This document shows positions 55,672 through 64,000 of a stretch of 64,000 nucleotides of DNA, one piece after another (position 1 is the stretch's first letter; the number at the start of each line of letters is the position of its first letter). This DNA is from Fimbriiglobus sp. Lineage in GTDB: Bacteria > Planctomycetota > Planctomycetia > Gemmatales > Gemmataceae. The notes beneath the pieces are model-generated. The model ran no database searches. It was not told the DNA's origin and saw only the letters and a list, made by a program, of their open reading frames with translations. The position numbers and the translations under genes are program-made. Location of the stretch: the NCBI GenBank assembly GCA_022841795.1, contig JALHQU010000015.1, positions 1 to 64,000 of the forward strand, read 5' to 3'.

Positions 55672-55768
55672 GAGCGTGTTGGCGAGCCGGGAGCGTGAGC
55701 GACCGGAGGATTCACACCCTCCGGTCGCTCACGCGCCCCGCTCGCCCAAATTCGCTCCCGGCTCGCCA
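55672..55768. repeat. Palindromic repeat, family C, copy 2 (diverged)
   Basis: GAGCCGGGAGCGTGAGCGAC near 55683 is followed by its reverse complement near 55718 and further partial copies (GCGAGCCGGGAGCG type) at both ends. Only the inner arms are perfect. Confidence 0.85.
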
Positions 55769-55780
55769 CAAACCTGGCTC

Positions 55781-55805
55781 AAAAAAAAATGGCCCGCCCA
55801 ACAGT
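55781..55805 (-). terminator. Weak terminator candidate after the PQQ-propeller gene
   Basis: On the minus strand nine T (55789-55781) follow a short GC-rich segment, starting 21 nt past the stop at 55811. The preceding stem is only about 3-4 bp, so the call is weak. Confidence 0.35.
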
Positions 55806-55810
55806 TCAGA

Positions 55811-57721
55811 TCACTTCTTCTCCTCGCCGGACTTGTCGTCCTTCTTCGGCGGGTCGGCCGGCTTCGGCGGTTCAGGCTTCTTGTCATCCTTCGGCGGGTC
55901 GGTCGGCGGCTTCGGCGGGGCCGGCGGAGCGGGAGGTTCCGGCTTGGCCGGCTCGCCCGGCTTGGAGTCGAGCGGCTTCGGCGGGTTGTCCGGCTTGGCG
56001 TCCTTCGGCTTGTCCGGGTTCGCCGGGTCGGCCGGCTGTTTCGGGTCGGTCGGCGGCGGCTGTTCGCCCGCCGGCGGGAACGGCGGCGGCGGCGGGGCGA
56101 TCACCCGGATGGCGGCGTTCTTCGCCCCGGCGTCCCGCAGGCACACGAGCAGCCCGTTGTCAGCGGCCAGGAACAGGCGGTCGGTGCCGCCGTTCTGCAC
56201 GTTCACCCCGAAGTCGGCGGCAGGCAGGCTGCCGATCGGCCGGGCGAAGAAGTTGGTGGTGTCGTTCACCCGCCCCTTGGCGTACACGAACAGGTCGCCG
56301 CGGCGGTCGCGGGCGTACACCCGGTCCGCCGTCACCGCCGCGATCCGGTCCACGTCCGACCCGGTCCGCCAGTCCACCTGCCCGGTGGTCACGTTGATGC
56401 GGGCGCACCCGGAGTGGTCACCGGCCACGTACACCCCGTCGGCGGCGGCGATGGGCGTGCGGTTCAGCGACCCGCCCACGTTCGCCCGCCACTCGTACCG
56501 CGGGTTCTCCTTCGTCCCGCCGGCCAGGTCCACCCCCAGCACCTGCCCGTCGGCCAGCGGCAGCACCCCGAGCAGCACCTCCTTGGTGTACCCGAACGGC
56601 CCGACCAACTGGCCGGACGGCTTGGCCGCCATCGTCCACTGCTGCTCCTCGTTCCCGTCCCCCTGGTCCCGCGGCAGGGCCTGCACGACGCGGCTGTCCG
56701 ACGTCACCCACAGGCGGGCGGACGCGCGGGCGTTGTCCGGCACGAACAGCGGGCGGTGGTACACCTTGGCGGGGGTGGTGGTGATCCACCGCAGCTTCGG
56801 CTCGAACGGCGGCGGCTTCAGGTTGCTCAACTCGTACACCCGCGCCAGCGACGGCGGGATGGCCGCCACCGACGGGGTCCGCTGGTTGTGCGTCATGTAG
56901 TCCGGCTTGAGCGTGTACGGCTGGCGGACGGACGGCAGCATGGCCACCGACACCACCTTGTTCAGCCCGCCCAGAATGTACGGCGGGGTGATCGACTGTA
57001 GGGCGGCCACCGACGGCGTGCCCTGGGCGGACAGCGACTCCACCCGCCCCTCCATGTACGCCCGCGGCACGTTGAACCCTTCGGTCGGCTCGTCCCGCTT
57101 GGGCGGGACGAAGTTGCGGGTGGCGTTCCGCTCGTACACCTCGTCCGCCGGGTTCTTCATCTGCGCCTGGAGGGCCTTCAGCTCCTTCGACTTCGCCTTC
57201 GCGATCATGGACGTCTGGAACGACGGCGGCAGTTCGTAGCACGCCACCTTGCCGCCGGTGTACGCGATGTACACCTGGTCGCCGTCCGTCACCGGGCCGA
57301 CCGCCGGCGTCTCCGGCAGGTTCACCTCGAACTCCAGCGTGCCCGAGTACCGCTGGTGGCAGAACAGCTTGGACAGGTTGACCGAGAACACCACCTTCTC
57401 GTTCACCGCCACCGCGAACCCGTCGCCCACCGCCGCCGGGAACTTGTACCGCCACTGCTCCCGCCCGGTCTTGGCGTCCACCGCCACCAGCAGCCCGGAC
57501 TTGGTCTGCACGTAGATCTGGGTGTCCTCCACCGGCTGCACGGCCACGATGCCGTCGGTGGTGCCGCGGACCGGCAGGTACGTCGTCCAGTCGGCCACCA
57601 GCCCGAGGCGGTCGAGCGTCGCCTTGTCCGGCGGGGCGGCGCGGGAGTACACCCCCGACTGTGAGAAGGCGGGGGCGGCGAGCGCCGCCGTCAGAAGGGA
57701 AGCGGCCGCGATCGTCCGCAT
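55811..57721 (-). CDS. Exported PQQ-like beta-propeller protein with Pro/Lys-rich tail
   Basis: The protein has 636 residues from ATG 57721, with a signal peptide (MRTIAAASLLTAALAAPAFS). The body has repeated blades with G-x-x-Y-V or similar strands and W/Y ends (VAVDAKTGREQWRYKFP, GCARINVTTGQVDWRTGSD), as in PQQ-like propellers such as BamB. The GREQW and GQVDW turns are typical. No catalytic site is seen, so it is probably a scaffold. The last 120 residues are almost only Pro, Lys, Asp, Glu and Ala, likely unfolded and perhaps wall- or membrane-associated. Confidence 0.84.
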   Translation of the reverse strand: MRTIAAASLLTAALAAPAFSQSGVYSRAAPPDKATLDRLGLVADWTTYLPVRGTTDGIVAVQPVEDTQIYVQTKSGLLVAVDAKTGREQWRYKFPAAVGDGFAVAVNEKVVFSVNLSKLFCHQRYSGTLEFEVNLPETPAVGPVTDGDQVYIAYTGGKVACYELPPSFQTSMIAKAKSKELKALQAQMKNPADEVYERNATRNFVPPKRDEPTEGFNVPRAYMEGRVESLSAQGTPSVAALQSITPPYILGGLNKVVSVAMLPSVRQPYTLKPDYMTHNQRTPSVAAIPPSLARVYELSNLKPPPFEPKLRWITTTPAKVYHRPLFVPDNARASARLWVTSDSRVVQALPRDQGDGNEEQQWTMAAKPSGQLVGPFGYTKEVLLGVLPLADGQVLGVDLAGGTKENPRYEWRANVGGSLNRTPIAAADGVYVAGDHSGCARINVTTGQVDWRTGSDVDRIAAVTADRVYARDRRGDLFVYAKGRVNDTTNFFARPIGSLPAADFGVNVQNGGTDRLFLAADNGLLVCLRDAGAKNAAIRVIAPPPPPFPPAGEQPPPTDPKQPADPANPDKPKDAKPDNPPKPLDSKPGEPAKPEPPAPPAPPKPPTDPPKDDKKPEPPKPADPPKKDDKSGEEKK

Positions 57722-57905
57722 GGGTGCGTACTCCGGGTGACTCGGGGTGTCCGTCAGTCTAACGCGCCGTTCGACGGGACGATAGCGGACGGCCGGCGGG
57801 AAGGCGGGCGGGCGGGGGGCGGAAGCGCGGGCGGTGCCGGATGTGCCGGTCGGGTCGGTCGGTTCGCATCGCATTCGCCGCGGATTCGGTTTACCATTCC
57901 GCCCT

Positions 57906-60080
57906 ATGAAGCCCGTCGCCAGCCTGTCCGCCCTCCTGACCACCCTCGCGGCCCTGATGATCCCGTGGGCGTGTGTCGCCCAACCGAAGCCACCGGCCGA
58001 ACGGCCGTGGTTCCAGAAGTCGCTCGTCGGCCTGGAGGTCGGCCCGACCGGGGCGCAGTTCGGCAGTTCGCCGAAGGACACCGGGTACGCCGCCGCGTTC
58101 GACGGCAAGGCCATCGCCCGCGCCACCAAAGACAGCGGCGCCGAATACCTCGTCATGTGGGCGCGGGACGGCGAGTGGGCGTACTACAAGTCGAAGTTCC
58201 AACCCCGCCCGCCGGGGCTGGCCGACCGCGACCCGCTCCGCGAGGCGGTGGACGAGGGCCGCAAGCTCGGCCTGCCGGTGATCGCCTACTGCCAGATCCA
58301 GTACCCGCAGCACGACCTCCGCGAACACCCCGACTGGCGGGCGGTGGACCCGGCCGGCAAGCCGATCGACGGCCGGGTGTGCTACCGCTCCGGCTACCTC
58401 GACCGCGTCAAGAAGTTGGCCGACGAACAACTCGGGTACGGCGTCGCCGGGTTCCACTTCGACATGATCGACCAGGGGTTCGGCCCGCCGCACTCGTGCT
58501 GGTGCCCGACCTGCCGCAAGCAGTTCGAGGCGGAGAACGGTCGGCCGATGCCGAAGGGGATGACGTGGGACGACGACTGGGAGCGGATGCTGGCGTTCCG
58601 CTACGCCTCCAGCGCCGCCTTCGAGAAGGACCTGACCGCCCACGTCCGCAAGGTGAATCCGAAGGCCACCGTGGACTTCAACTACCACGGCACCCCGCCG
58701 TTCTCGTGGGAGGTCGGCCAGCGGCCGGGCCAGCACGCCGCCCACGGGGATTTCGTCACCGGCGAGACCGGGGCGTGGGGGTTCAGCGCGCTCGGCGTCG
58801 GGCTGAACGCCGAGTTCTACCGGGCGGTGTCCGCCGGCCGGCCGTACCAGATCGCCATGCAGCGGGGCGTGCGGATGTACCACGACCAGACCACCCGCCC
58901 GCTGACCGACATGCGGTGGGAACTGCTCACCCTGCTCGCGCACGGCGGGTTCGTGACGATGGTGGACAAGACCGGGTTCGACGGCCGGCTGGACCCGACC
59001 GCCTACGAGCGGTTCGCGGCACTGTTCCGCGGGGTGGAGCAGAAGCGGGAACACTTCGGGCACACGCCGGTGGCCGAGGTCGGGCTGTACTTCAGCGGCC
59101 GCACCCGCGACTGGTACGGGCGGGACAAGCCGGCCGACTACTTCCAGGCGTTCCAGGGGGCACACAAGACGGCGGTGTACGAACACATCCCGTGGGGCGT
59201 CCTGACCGATGAAACGATCTCGCCAGAGTCGCTGAAGAAGTTCCCGGTAGTGCTGGTGCCGAACGCCGCCATCCTGTCGGAATCCGAGGTGGCCGCGTTC
59301 ACCAAGTACGTCGAGGGCGGGGGGAAGCTGATCGTCACCGGGCTGACCGGCACCCGCGGGTGGCGGGGCGAGCCGCAGGCCAAGTCGTCGCTCGAAAAGC
59401 TGATCGGCGGGCGGTTGGTGAAGCCGCTCGATTCGACCGACAACTGGGTGAAGTTCCCGCTGTCGGCGAAGTTGACCGCGACCGACCGACCGATCCTGGC
59501 CCGCGGGCCGGCGGTGGTGTACGAGCCGACCACCGCCACCACCGTCGGCGAACTACTCCGGCCACACCGCACCGCCCTTCACGCCGAGGGGCGGTACAAC
59601 GCCGACTGGCCGCTCAGCCCGGACGCCGCCGTCGGACCGGCGGTGCTGCTGAACAAGGTAGGTGACGGAACCGTCCTCACCTTCGCCGCCTCGCCGGACT
59701 GGGCCACCGCCGGCGATCACCACACGCCGGAGGTGCGGAAACTGCTCGCCGCCGCCGTGCGGCTGCTCCACCCGAACCCGCGGGTGACGATCATCGCCCC
59801 GGCCACCGTGCAGGCGGTCGTCACCGACGACCCGGCCACGCGGACCCTCCGCGTCCACCTGCTCGGGTACAACGCCCCGCCGCAGACCACCCCGGCGAAG
59901 GACCGCCCGTTCGTGCTGCCGATGCCGATCGAGGACGAGCCGATCTTCCGGGCGACGATCACCGTGCCGGGGCTGAAGTCGGCGACGGCATTCCACAACA
60001 CGACGGGGGTGAAGCAGGACGGCGACAGGATCAACCTCGTCGTCGAGGGCGTCCACGAGGTGATCGTGTGCCGGTACTGA
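57906..60080 (+). CDS. Secreted glycoside-hydrolase-like protein
   Basis: The protein has 724 residues from ATG 57906, with a signal peptide ending WACVAQ. Residues 40-330 look like a TIM barrel of the GHL6/GH42-related kind: [16 protein letters not shown], then [14 protein letters not shown] and the Cys cluster [16 protein letters not shown] that marks this family. A beta-galactosidase trimerisation-like domain follows ([20 protein letters not shown], then GGGKLIVTG). The C-terminus is beta-rich. It probably acts on a plant or algal sugar outside the cell. Catalytic acids cannot be named with safety. Confidence 0.82.
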   Translation: MKPVASLSALLTTLAALMIPWACVAQPKPPAERPWFQKSLVGLEVGPTGAQFGSSPKDTGYAAAFDGKAIARATKDSGAEYLVMWARDGEWAYYKSKFQPRPPGLADRDPLREAVDEGRKLGLPVIAYCQIQYPQHDLREHPDWRAVDPAGKPIDGRVCYRSGYLDRVKKLADEQLGYGVAGFHFDMIDQGFGPPHSCWCPTCRKQFEAENGRPMPKGMTWDDDWERMLAFRYASSAAFEKDLTAHVRKVNPKATVDFNYHGTPPFSWEVGQRPGQHAAHGDFVTGETGAWGFSALGVGLNAEFYRAVSAGRPYQIAMQRGVRMYHDQTTRPLTDMRWELLTLLAHGGFVTMVDKTGFDGRLDPTAYERFAALFRGVEQKREHFGHTPVAEVGLYFSGRTRDWYGRDKPADYFQAFQGAHKTAVYEHIPWGVLTDETISPESLKKFPVVLVPNAAILSESEVAAFTKYVEGGGKLIVTGLTGTRGWRGEPQAKSSLEKLIGGRLVKPLDSTDNWVKFPLSAKLTATDRPILARGPAVVYEPTTATTVGELLRPHRTALHAEGRYNADWPLSPDAAVGPAVLLNKVGDGTVLTFAASPDWATAGDHHTPEVRKLLAAAVRLLHPNPRVTIIAPATVQAVVTDDPATRTLRVHLLGYNAPPQTTPAKDRPFVLPMPIEDEPIFRATITVPGLKSATAFHNTTGVKQDGDRINLVVEGVHEVIVCRY

Positions 60081-60096
60081 GGGCGGCGGGTGGAAC

Positions 60097-60179
60097 TGGG
60101 TGAGGCGGGACTCGAACCCGCACGCCCTTGCGGGCAGGGGATTTTAAGTCCCCGGTGTCTGCCATTCCACCACTCACCC
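60097..60179 (-). tRNA. tRNA-Leu (UAA)
   Basis: An 83-nt cloverleaf reads on the minus strand. The acceptor stem GGGTGAG (5') pairs with CTCACCC (3') and the discriminator base is A. The anticodon stem GGGGA/TCCCC holds the loop CTTAAAA with anticodon TAA. A long variable arm (TGCCCGCAAGGGCGT) and the T-loop GTTCGAGTC fit a class II leucine tRNA. The CCA end is not encoded. Confidence 0.95.
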
Positions 60180-60191
60180 GGCGTGTCGCAA

Positions 60192-60258
60192 TAAGTAGTA
60201 GGCACACTCCGTGTGCCGTCAACCGGAAGAACGGCACACGGAGTGTGCCTACTACTTA
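60192..60258. repeat. Palindromic repeat, family A, copy 3
   Basis: Perfect 28-nt arms (60192-60219 and 60231-60258) enclose an 11-nt loop. The arms match copies 1 and 2; only the loops differ. It lies 11 nt after the stop of the VWA gene and 12 nt from the tRNA 5' end. Confidence 0.95.
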
Positions 60259-60269
60259 CCAGACATCGC

Positions 60270-61298
60270 TCACGGCAGCCGTCGCCACGCCGTGCGGTCG
60301 AGTACCCCGAGCAGCAGCACCACCACGATAGTAGCCAGCCCGCACCACGGGCCGAGCGGACGGAACCGCCGGTACGAGAACTTGTCCGCCGGCACCTTCT
60401 CCAACTGGTCGATCTGCCGGAAGGCGTCCCGCAGCTCCTCCGGGTTGTTCGCCACGAACGCCCGCCCGCCGGTCAGGTCGGCCACCTGCTCCAGTACCGC
60501 CCGCCCGTCCGCCCGCTGCTGCCGCTCCTCCGCCGTACCACCCTCCCCCGCCCCGCCGCAGTCGATGGTGTACACCGGGGCGCCCAGCCGGTTCGCGAGC
60601 TGCGCCGACTGCACCGGCCGCAGGGTGTCCTCCCCGGCCCGGTTGTGTTCGCCGTCGCTCAGCAGCACCAGCACCCGCTTCCGCCGGTCGCCGGCGATCT
60701 CCAACTGCCGCAGGCGGACCAGTCCCTCGCCCAGCGCGTCGCCGATGTTCGTGCCGGCGTCCACCCCGCTCTTCGGCTGCTGCTCGTCGAGCACCGCCAG
60801 CAGCACCGGGTGGTTCAGCGTCAGCGGGCACACCGTCTCGGGAACGGCGGCGAACGCCACCAGCCCGACCTGGTCGTTCGCCCGCCCGTCGAACCGCACC
60901 CCGTCGGCGTCCCCGCCGGCCACGAACAGCCGCACCGTCGCCTTCGCCGCGTCCAGCCGGGAAACAGGGGGAACGGCGGCCGGGTCGAAGTCCGGGGTGT
61001 TCATGCTGCCGCTCACGTCCAGCACCAGCACCAGGGCGATGCCGTCCACCGGGATGGGCGTGCGGAGGTCCGGGGTGCGGGGGTTGGCGGCAGCGAGGAT
61101 TGCCAGCAGCACGGCCAGCCCGCGGAGGACCGCCCCGCCCCACCGCGGCCACCCGCTACCGACCGCCAGCCCGTCGAACGCGGACACGTCCGAATACCGC
61201 AGGGCCGGCCGCCGACGGCGGGCCAGCCACCACGCCAGCAGCCCCGCCAGCGGGGCGAGGAGGAGGAACCAGGGGTACTCGAAGCCGAATCCGGTCAT
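60270..61298 (-). CDS. BatA-like VWA-domain membrane protein
   Basis: The protein has 342 residues. Two N-terminal membrane helices ([38 protein letters not shown]) precede a von Willebrand A domain with an intact metal-ion site: DVSGSM, the Thr of [10 protein letters not shown], and the Asp of LLSDGEHN. A third helix closes it ([15 protein letters not shown]). This is the BatA layout of the aerotolerance/MoxR clusters, but no MoxR ATPase or BatB gene lies beside it here. Its domain should face the periplasm and bind a protein partner. Confidence 0.88.
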   Translation of the reverse strand: MTGFGFEYPWFLLLAPLAGLLAWWLARRRRPALRYSDVSAFDGLAVGSGWPRWGGAVLRGLAVLLAILAAANPRTPDLRTPIPVDGIALVLVLDVSGSMNTPDFDPAAVPPVSRLDAAKATVRLFVAGGDADGVRFDGRANDQVGLVAFAAVPETVCPLTLNHPVLLAVLDEQQPKSGVDAGTNIGDALGEGLVRLRQLEIAGDRRKRVLVLLSDGEHNRAGEDTLRPVQSAQLANRLGAPVYTIDCGGAGEGGTAEERQQRADGRAVLEQVADLTGGRAFVANNPEELRDAFRQIDQLEKVPADKFSYRRFRPLGPWCGLATIVVVLLLGVLDRTAWRRLP

Positions 61299-61316
61299 GG
61301 TGTCACGATATGCCCC

Positions 61317-61379
61317 CTCTTCGCCGCGACCTCCGGGAGCGGAGTCCGCTCTGCCGCTCCCGGAGGTCGCGGCGAAGAG
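61317..61379. repeat. Palindromic repeat, family G
   Basis: Perfect 26-nt arms (61317-61342 and 61354-61379, core GCCGCGACCTCCGGGAGCGG) enclose an 11-nt loop. It lies between two divergent genes, 18 nt upstream of the VWA start, and is the one clear case not at a gene 3' end. Confidence 0.93.
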
Positions 61380-61445
61380 TAGGGGCTGGCCGGAACTCCC
61401 GCCGCAGGCGTGTGTCTAACCCTTCATCGTGCTACACTGCCAGCA

Positions 61446-61473
61446 CGCACCCCTCGCTCGCGCGTCGGGCTAA
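61446..61473. repeat. Partial copy of palindromic repeat family D
   Basis: CCCTCGCTCGCGCGTCGGGC and the following TAAC match one arm of family D, with small changes. The second arm is missing. Confidence 0.8.
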
Positions 61474-61506
61474 CGAAAACGCCTCCCGTCCGTTCGGAGC
61501 CTCGCC

Positions 61507-62043
61507 ATGACCGGGTCGCGGTGGATGAAAGCCGGGTTCGCCTTCCTGCTCGCCTTCGGGCTGATGCTGCTGGCCGGGTACGACGACCTGATGGCGGCCA
61601 ACAAACAGGAGGAGGCGAAGAAGCTGACGGACACGCTGAAGAAGACGAAGGACGCGAAGGTGAAGGCGGAGACGATCGACGAACTCGGCAAGCTCGGGCA
61701 GGTGCAGTACAAGTACGCCGAGGAGGCCATCCCGCTCATCTTCGACGCGGTGAAGGACAAGGACGCGAAGGTGCGGGCGGCGGCGGCGGTGGCGCTGGGC
61801 AAGATCGGCCCGGACGACACGGAGAAGACGGTGACGGCGCTCACCGAGCTGCTCAAGGAGGACAAGGAGGAGAGCGTGAAGATGGCGGCGGTGCAGGGGC
61901 TGGGGGCGCTCGGCACGAAGGCGAAGGACGCGGCCAAAGACCTGCGGGACACGCGGAAGGGGCTGACCGACACCAAGGGCAAGTTCGCCAAGTCGATCGA
62001 CGCGGCGCTGAAGAGCATCGCCCCGCGGAACAAGGACAAGTGA
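61507..62043 (+). CDS. HEAT-repeat protein with N-terminal membrane segment
   Basis: The protein has 178 residues. The hydrophobic start (MKAGFAFLLAFGLMLLAGYD) is a signal peptide or anchor; an ATG at 61525 is an alternative start. The rest is a short array of HEAT helices, most clearly AEEAIPLIFDAVKDKDAKVR plus AAAAVALGKIG, and the next pair beginning VTALTELLKEDKEESVK. The tail is Lys-rich. Such repeats bind proteins; no partner is suggested by the neighbours. Confidence 0.8.
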   Translation: MTGSRWMKAGFAFLLAFGLMLLAGYDDLMAANKQEEAKKLTDTLKKTKDAKVKAETIDELGKLGQVQYKYAEEAIPLIFDAVKDKDAKVRAAAAVALGKIGPDDTEKTVTALTELLKEDKEESVKMAAVQGLGALGTKAKDAAKDLRDTRKGLTDTKGKFAKSIDAALKSIAPRNKDK

Positions 62044-62327
62044 GAAAGCCGAACGCGGCCCGTGGTCCGGCACCGCCGGACCACTTCTGGAGCAGACTCT
62101 GAGCCGTCGGACCGTCACCGCCCGACGCGATTCCCTCCCCGACGAGCGGGACTGACCGGATTCCCTTGCCCTTTCCGCACACGTTCGCCAAACTCACACC
62201 CGGCCCGGCACAAGTCGGACAATATCCCGCGGCGGGTGTCCCGGTTGGCCGCGGCCGTTCGTCGTCCGGGTGGGTGGCGGTCGCCGCGACCGCCCCACTT
62301 CCCGCTCACCGGATGAGAGGACCGATC

Positions 62328-62669
62328 ATGGCCAAGTTTCTGTTCGTGTACCGCGACCAGCCCGACCCGTCGCAAGGGCCGCCGTCGCCCGAGCAGGTGC
62401 AGGCGATCATGGCCGAGTGGGGCGCGTGGTTCCGCACGGTGGGGACGGCGATCGTGGACGGCGGCGACGGCCTGCAGCCGACCGGGCGGATGGTGCGGCC
62501 GGGCGGGAAGGTGAGCGACGGCCCGTTCATCGAGGCGAAGGAGGTGGTGGGCGGGTACTCCGTCGTGCAGGCCGACAGTTACGAGCAGGCGGTGGAGTAC
62601 GCCAAGAGCTGCCCGATCGTGGCGAACGGCGGGACGATCGAGGTCCGCGAGCTGGCCGGCTTCAACTGA
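62328..62669 (+). CDS. YciI/DGPF-family protein
   Basis: The protein has 113 residues from ATG 62328, with GAGAGGA 7 nt upstream. It starts MAKFLFVYRDQPDPSQ and contains the family's conserved segments GDGLQPTGRMVRPGGKVSDG and GPFIEAKEVVGGYSVVQADS, with SDGPF in the place of the DGPF signature. The fold is ferredoxin-like. These proteins are nearly always encoded next to an ECF sigma factor of group 42, as here; stop and next start overlap (TGATG). Their role is unknown. Confidence 0.92.
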   Translation: MAKFLFVYRDQPDPSQGPPSPEQVQAIMAEWGAWFRTVGTAIVDGGDGLQPTGRMVRPGGKVSDGPFIEAKEVVGGYSVVQADSYEQAVEYAKSCPIVANGGTIEVRELAGFN

Positions 62670-63922
62670 TGCCCCCGCCCACGCCGGCCCTGGTGGAACA
62701 CTTCTTCCGGCACGAGTACGCCCGACTGGTGGCGTCGCTCACCCGCCGGTTCGGGGTGCGCCACCTGGGGCTGGCCGAGGACGCTGTTCAAGCGGCGGTC
62801 GAGCGGGCGTTGCGGTCGTGGTCGCTCCGCGGGGTGCCGGACAACCCCGCGGGGTGGCTGCACCAGGTGGCGTACCGCTTCGCCCTCGACAGCCTTCGCC
62901 GCGACCTCCGCTGGACGCCGCTTCACGTCAGCCGCTCGGCCGACTGGCCGACGACTTCACCGCCCCCGCCGGTCGACGCGGAGGTGCAAGACGACCTGCT
63001 GCGGATGATCTTCGTTTGCTGCGATCCGGTGTTGTCGCAAGAGTTGATGGTGGCGCTCGCGCTCAAGACGCTGTGCGGGTTCGGCCCGACGGAGATCGCA
63101 CGGGCGTTCCTGACCACCGAGGCGAACGTGCTGAAGCGGATCACGCGGGCGAAGGAACGGCTGCGGGCGGCCGGCATCGACCCGACCGCCCTGGCGGCCG
63201 CCGACATCCGCACCCGCCTGCCCGACGCCCTGGCGGTGGTGTACCTGCTGTTCAACGAGGGGTACAGTTCCACCCAACCCGATCAGGTGATCCGCGAAGA
63301 CCTGTGCGAGGAGGCGGTGCGGCTCGCCCTGCTGCTGGCCGAACACCCGCTCACCGCCGGCACCGAAACGGCCGCGTTCCTGGCCCTGCTGCTGTTCCAC
63401 GCCGGACGGCTGACCGGCCGCACCAGCGCCACCGGCGACCTGTGCCTGCTCGAAGACCAGGACCGCGCCGCGTGGGACTGGCGGCTGCTGGCCGAGGGGT
63501 TCCGCTGGCTGGCGCGGGCGACCACCGGCACCGTCGTCACCCGGTATCATGCGGAAGCGTGGATCGCCGCAGAACACTGCCGGGCACCCGACTTCGCGCA
63601 CACCGACTGGGCCGCGATTGTTGACGCCTACGACCTGTTGCTGAAGCTCGCCCCGTCGCCGGTTCACCAGCTGAACCGGGCCATCGCCATATCCCGCCGC
63701 GACGGGGTAGAGGCTGGCAAACAAGCCCTCGCGCAAATCCCGCCCGGCCACATCCCCGACACCTATTACCTGTGGCACGCCACGCTCGCCGAGTTCGCCC
63801 GCGGCAGCGGTGACCCGGCCGCCGCTCGCGCCAGCCTGCTCCGCGCCCGCGAGTTGGCCCCCACCGTCGCCGAGCGGGAGTTGCTCGACCGTCGCCTCGC
63901 GGGGTTGTCTCCAGGCTGTTAG
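62669..63922 (+). CDS. ECF42-type sigma factor with DUF6596/SnoaL-like C-terminal domain
   Basis: The protein has 417 residues from ATG 62669. Region 2 (RRFGVRHLGLAEDAVQAAVE) and region 4 (LKTLCGFGPTEIARAFLTTE, then ANVLKRITRAKERL) are followed by a 200-residue helical domain (PDALAVVYLLFNEGYSST, HQLNRAIAISRRDG, then a TPR-like end). That long C-terminal domain defines group ECF42, which has no anti-sigma factor; the domain itself is thought to control activity. It is translationally coupled to the YciI gene. Length is complete. Confidence 0.94.
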   Translation: MPPPTPALVEHFFRHEYARLVASLTRRFGVRHLGLAEDAVQAAVERALRSWSLRGVPDNPAGWLHQVAYRFALDSLRRDLRWTPLHVSRSADWPTTSPPPPVDAEVQDDLLRMIFVCCDPVLSQELMVALALKTLCGFGPTEIARAFLTTEANVLKRITRAKERLRAAGIDPTALAAADIRTRLPDALAVVYLLFNEGYSSTQPDQVIREDLCEEAVRLALLLAEHPLTAGTETAAFLALLLFHAGRLTGRTSATGDLCLLEDQDRAAWDWRLLAEGFRWLARATTGTVVTRYHAEAWIAAEHCRAPDFAHTDWAAIVDAYDLLLKLAPSPVHQLNRAIAISRRDGVEAGKQALAQIPPGHIPDTYYLWHATLAEFARGSGDPAAARASLLRARELAPTVAERELLDRRLAGLSPGC

Positions 63923-63976
63923 CCCGACGCGCCAGCGAGGGGTGCGTGCGGACCCTCGCTGGCGCGTCGGGCTAAC
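63918..63976. repeat. Palindromic repeat, family D, copy 2
   Basis: Perfect 24-nt arms (63918-63941 and 63953-63976) enclose an 11-nt loop. The sigma factor's stop codon lies inside the left arm. A TATACT at 63991-63996 may be the -10 of the next gene beyond the window. Confidence 0.94.
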
Positions 63977-64000
63977 AAATGGTGGGTCGGATATACTCAG

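Noticed and set aside
55676-57001. Plus-strand frame of 441 codons
   Set aside because: It is antisense to the PQQ-propeller gene and its residues (Arg/Val/Gly/His-rich) follow GC bias only.
60097-60258. tRNA-linked integration site
   Set aside because: The tRNA is followed by no integrase and no duplicated tRNA 3' end was found; the adjacent repeat belongs to palindrome family A.

Overview
The window is GC-rich chromosomal DNA from a planctomycete, most likely of the family Gemmataceae. The grounds are the mix of families: a PVC-type cytochrome/HEAT protein, TIGR03000 and DUF1559 proteins, several ECF sigma factors beside a kinase or a large surface protein, an exosortase with a PEP-CTERM substrate, and many long palindromes just after stop codons. 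This is inferred from content; no 16S gene is present. There is no phage, integrase, IS element, CRISPR array or rRNA operon. The only RNA gene is a tRNA-Leu(UAA).

Layout. 1-11 kb: the 3' part of a haem/HEAT protein, then an ECF sigma factor followed by a 1963-residue protein that joins a zinc-binding anti-sigma domain to an alpha-2-macroglobulin. 11-18 kb: two DUF1559 proteins, a CIA30-like protein, clpS, a secreted protein and pyrD. 18-24 kb: an MFS transporter, then an ECF sigma factor, a small protein and a polytopic Ser/Thr kinase on the minus strand. 23.6-31 kb: a divergent GNAT toxin/antitoxin candidate, a S41 peptidase, a TetR regulator, an acyl-CoA dehydrogenase, a ceramidase-like protein and a VapBC-like pair. 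31-39 kb: a Cho-like UvrC homologue, a secreted protein, cimA behind a complete attenuator, and a valS interrupted by a frameshift and carrying an in-frame palindromic element. 39-45 kb: a TPR-glycosyltransferase, a 2-hydroxyacid dehydrogenase, a CBS protein, a polytopic protein and a Flp-type pilin. 45-52 kb: a giant TPR protein, exosortase and PEP-CTERM protein. 52-64 kb: a metal/oxyanion-type ABC transporter with rbfA between its two genes, a PQQ-propeller protein, a secreted glycoside-hydrolase-like protein, tRNA-Leu, a VWA protein, a HEAT protein and a YciI/ECF42 sigma pair.

Most striking signals. (1) Upstream of cimA are a TTGACA promoter, a 16-codon leader peptide with an Ile-Thr-Val-Val-Val-Ile-Thr-Thr run, and four alternating segments ending in an intrinsic terminator: a textbook amino-acid attenuator. 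(2) The anti-sigma/alpha-2-macroglobulin fusion next to its sigma factor suggests a one-protein route from a periplasmic thioester trap to transcription. (3) The GNAT toxin candidate faces a divergent antitoxin that combines an AbrB-like N-terminus with a C-terminus typical of DUF1778/TacA antitoxins. (4) At least ten unrelated families of near-perfect palindromes sit at gene 3' ends; one related-looking element lies in frame inside valS.
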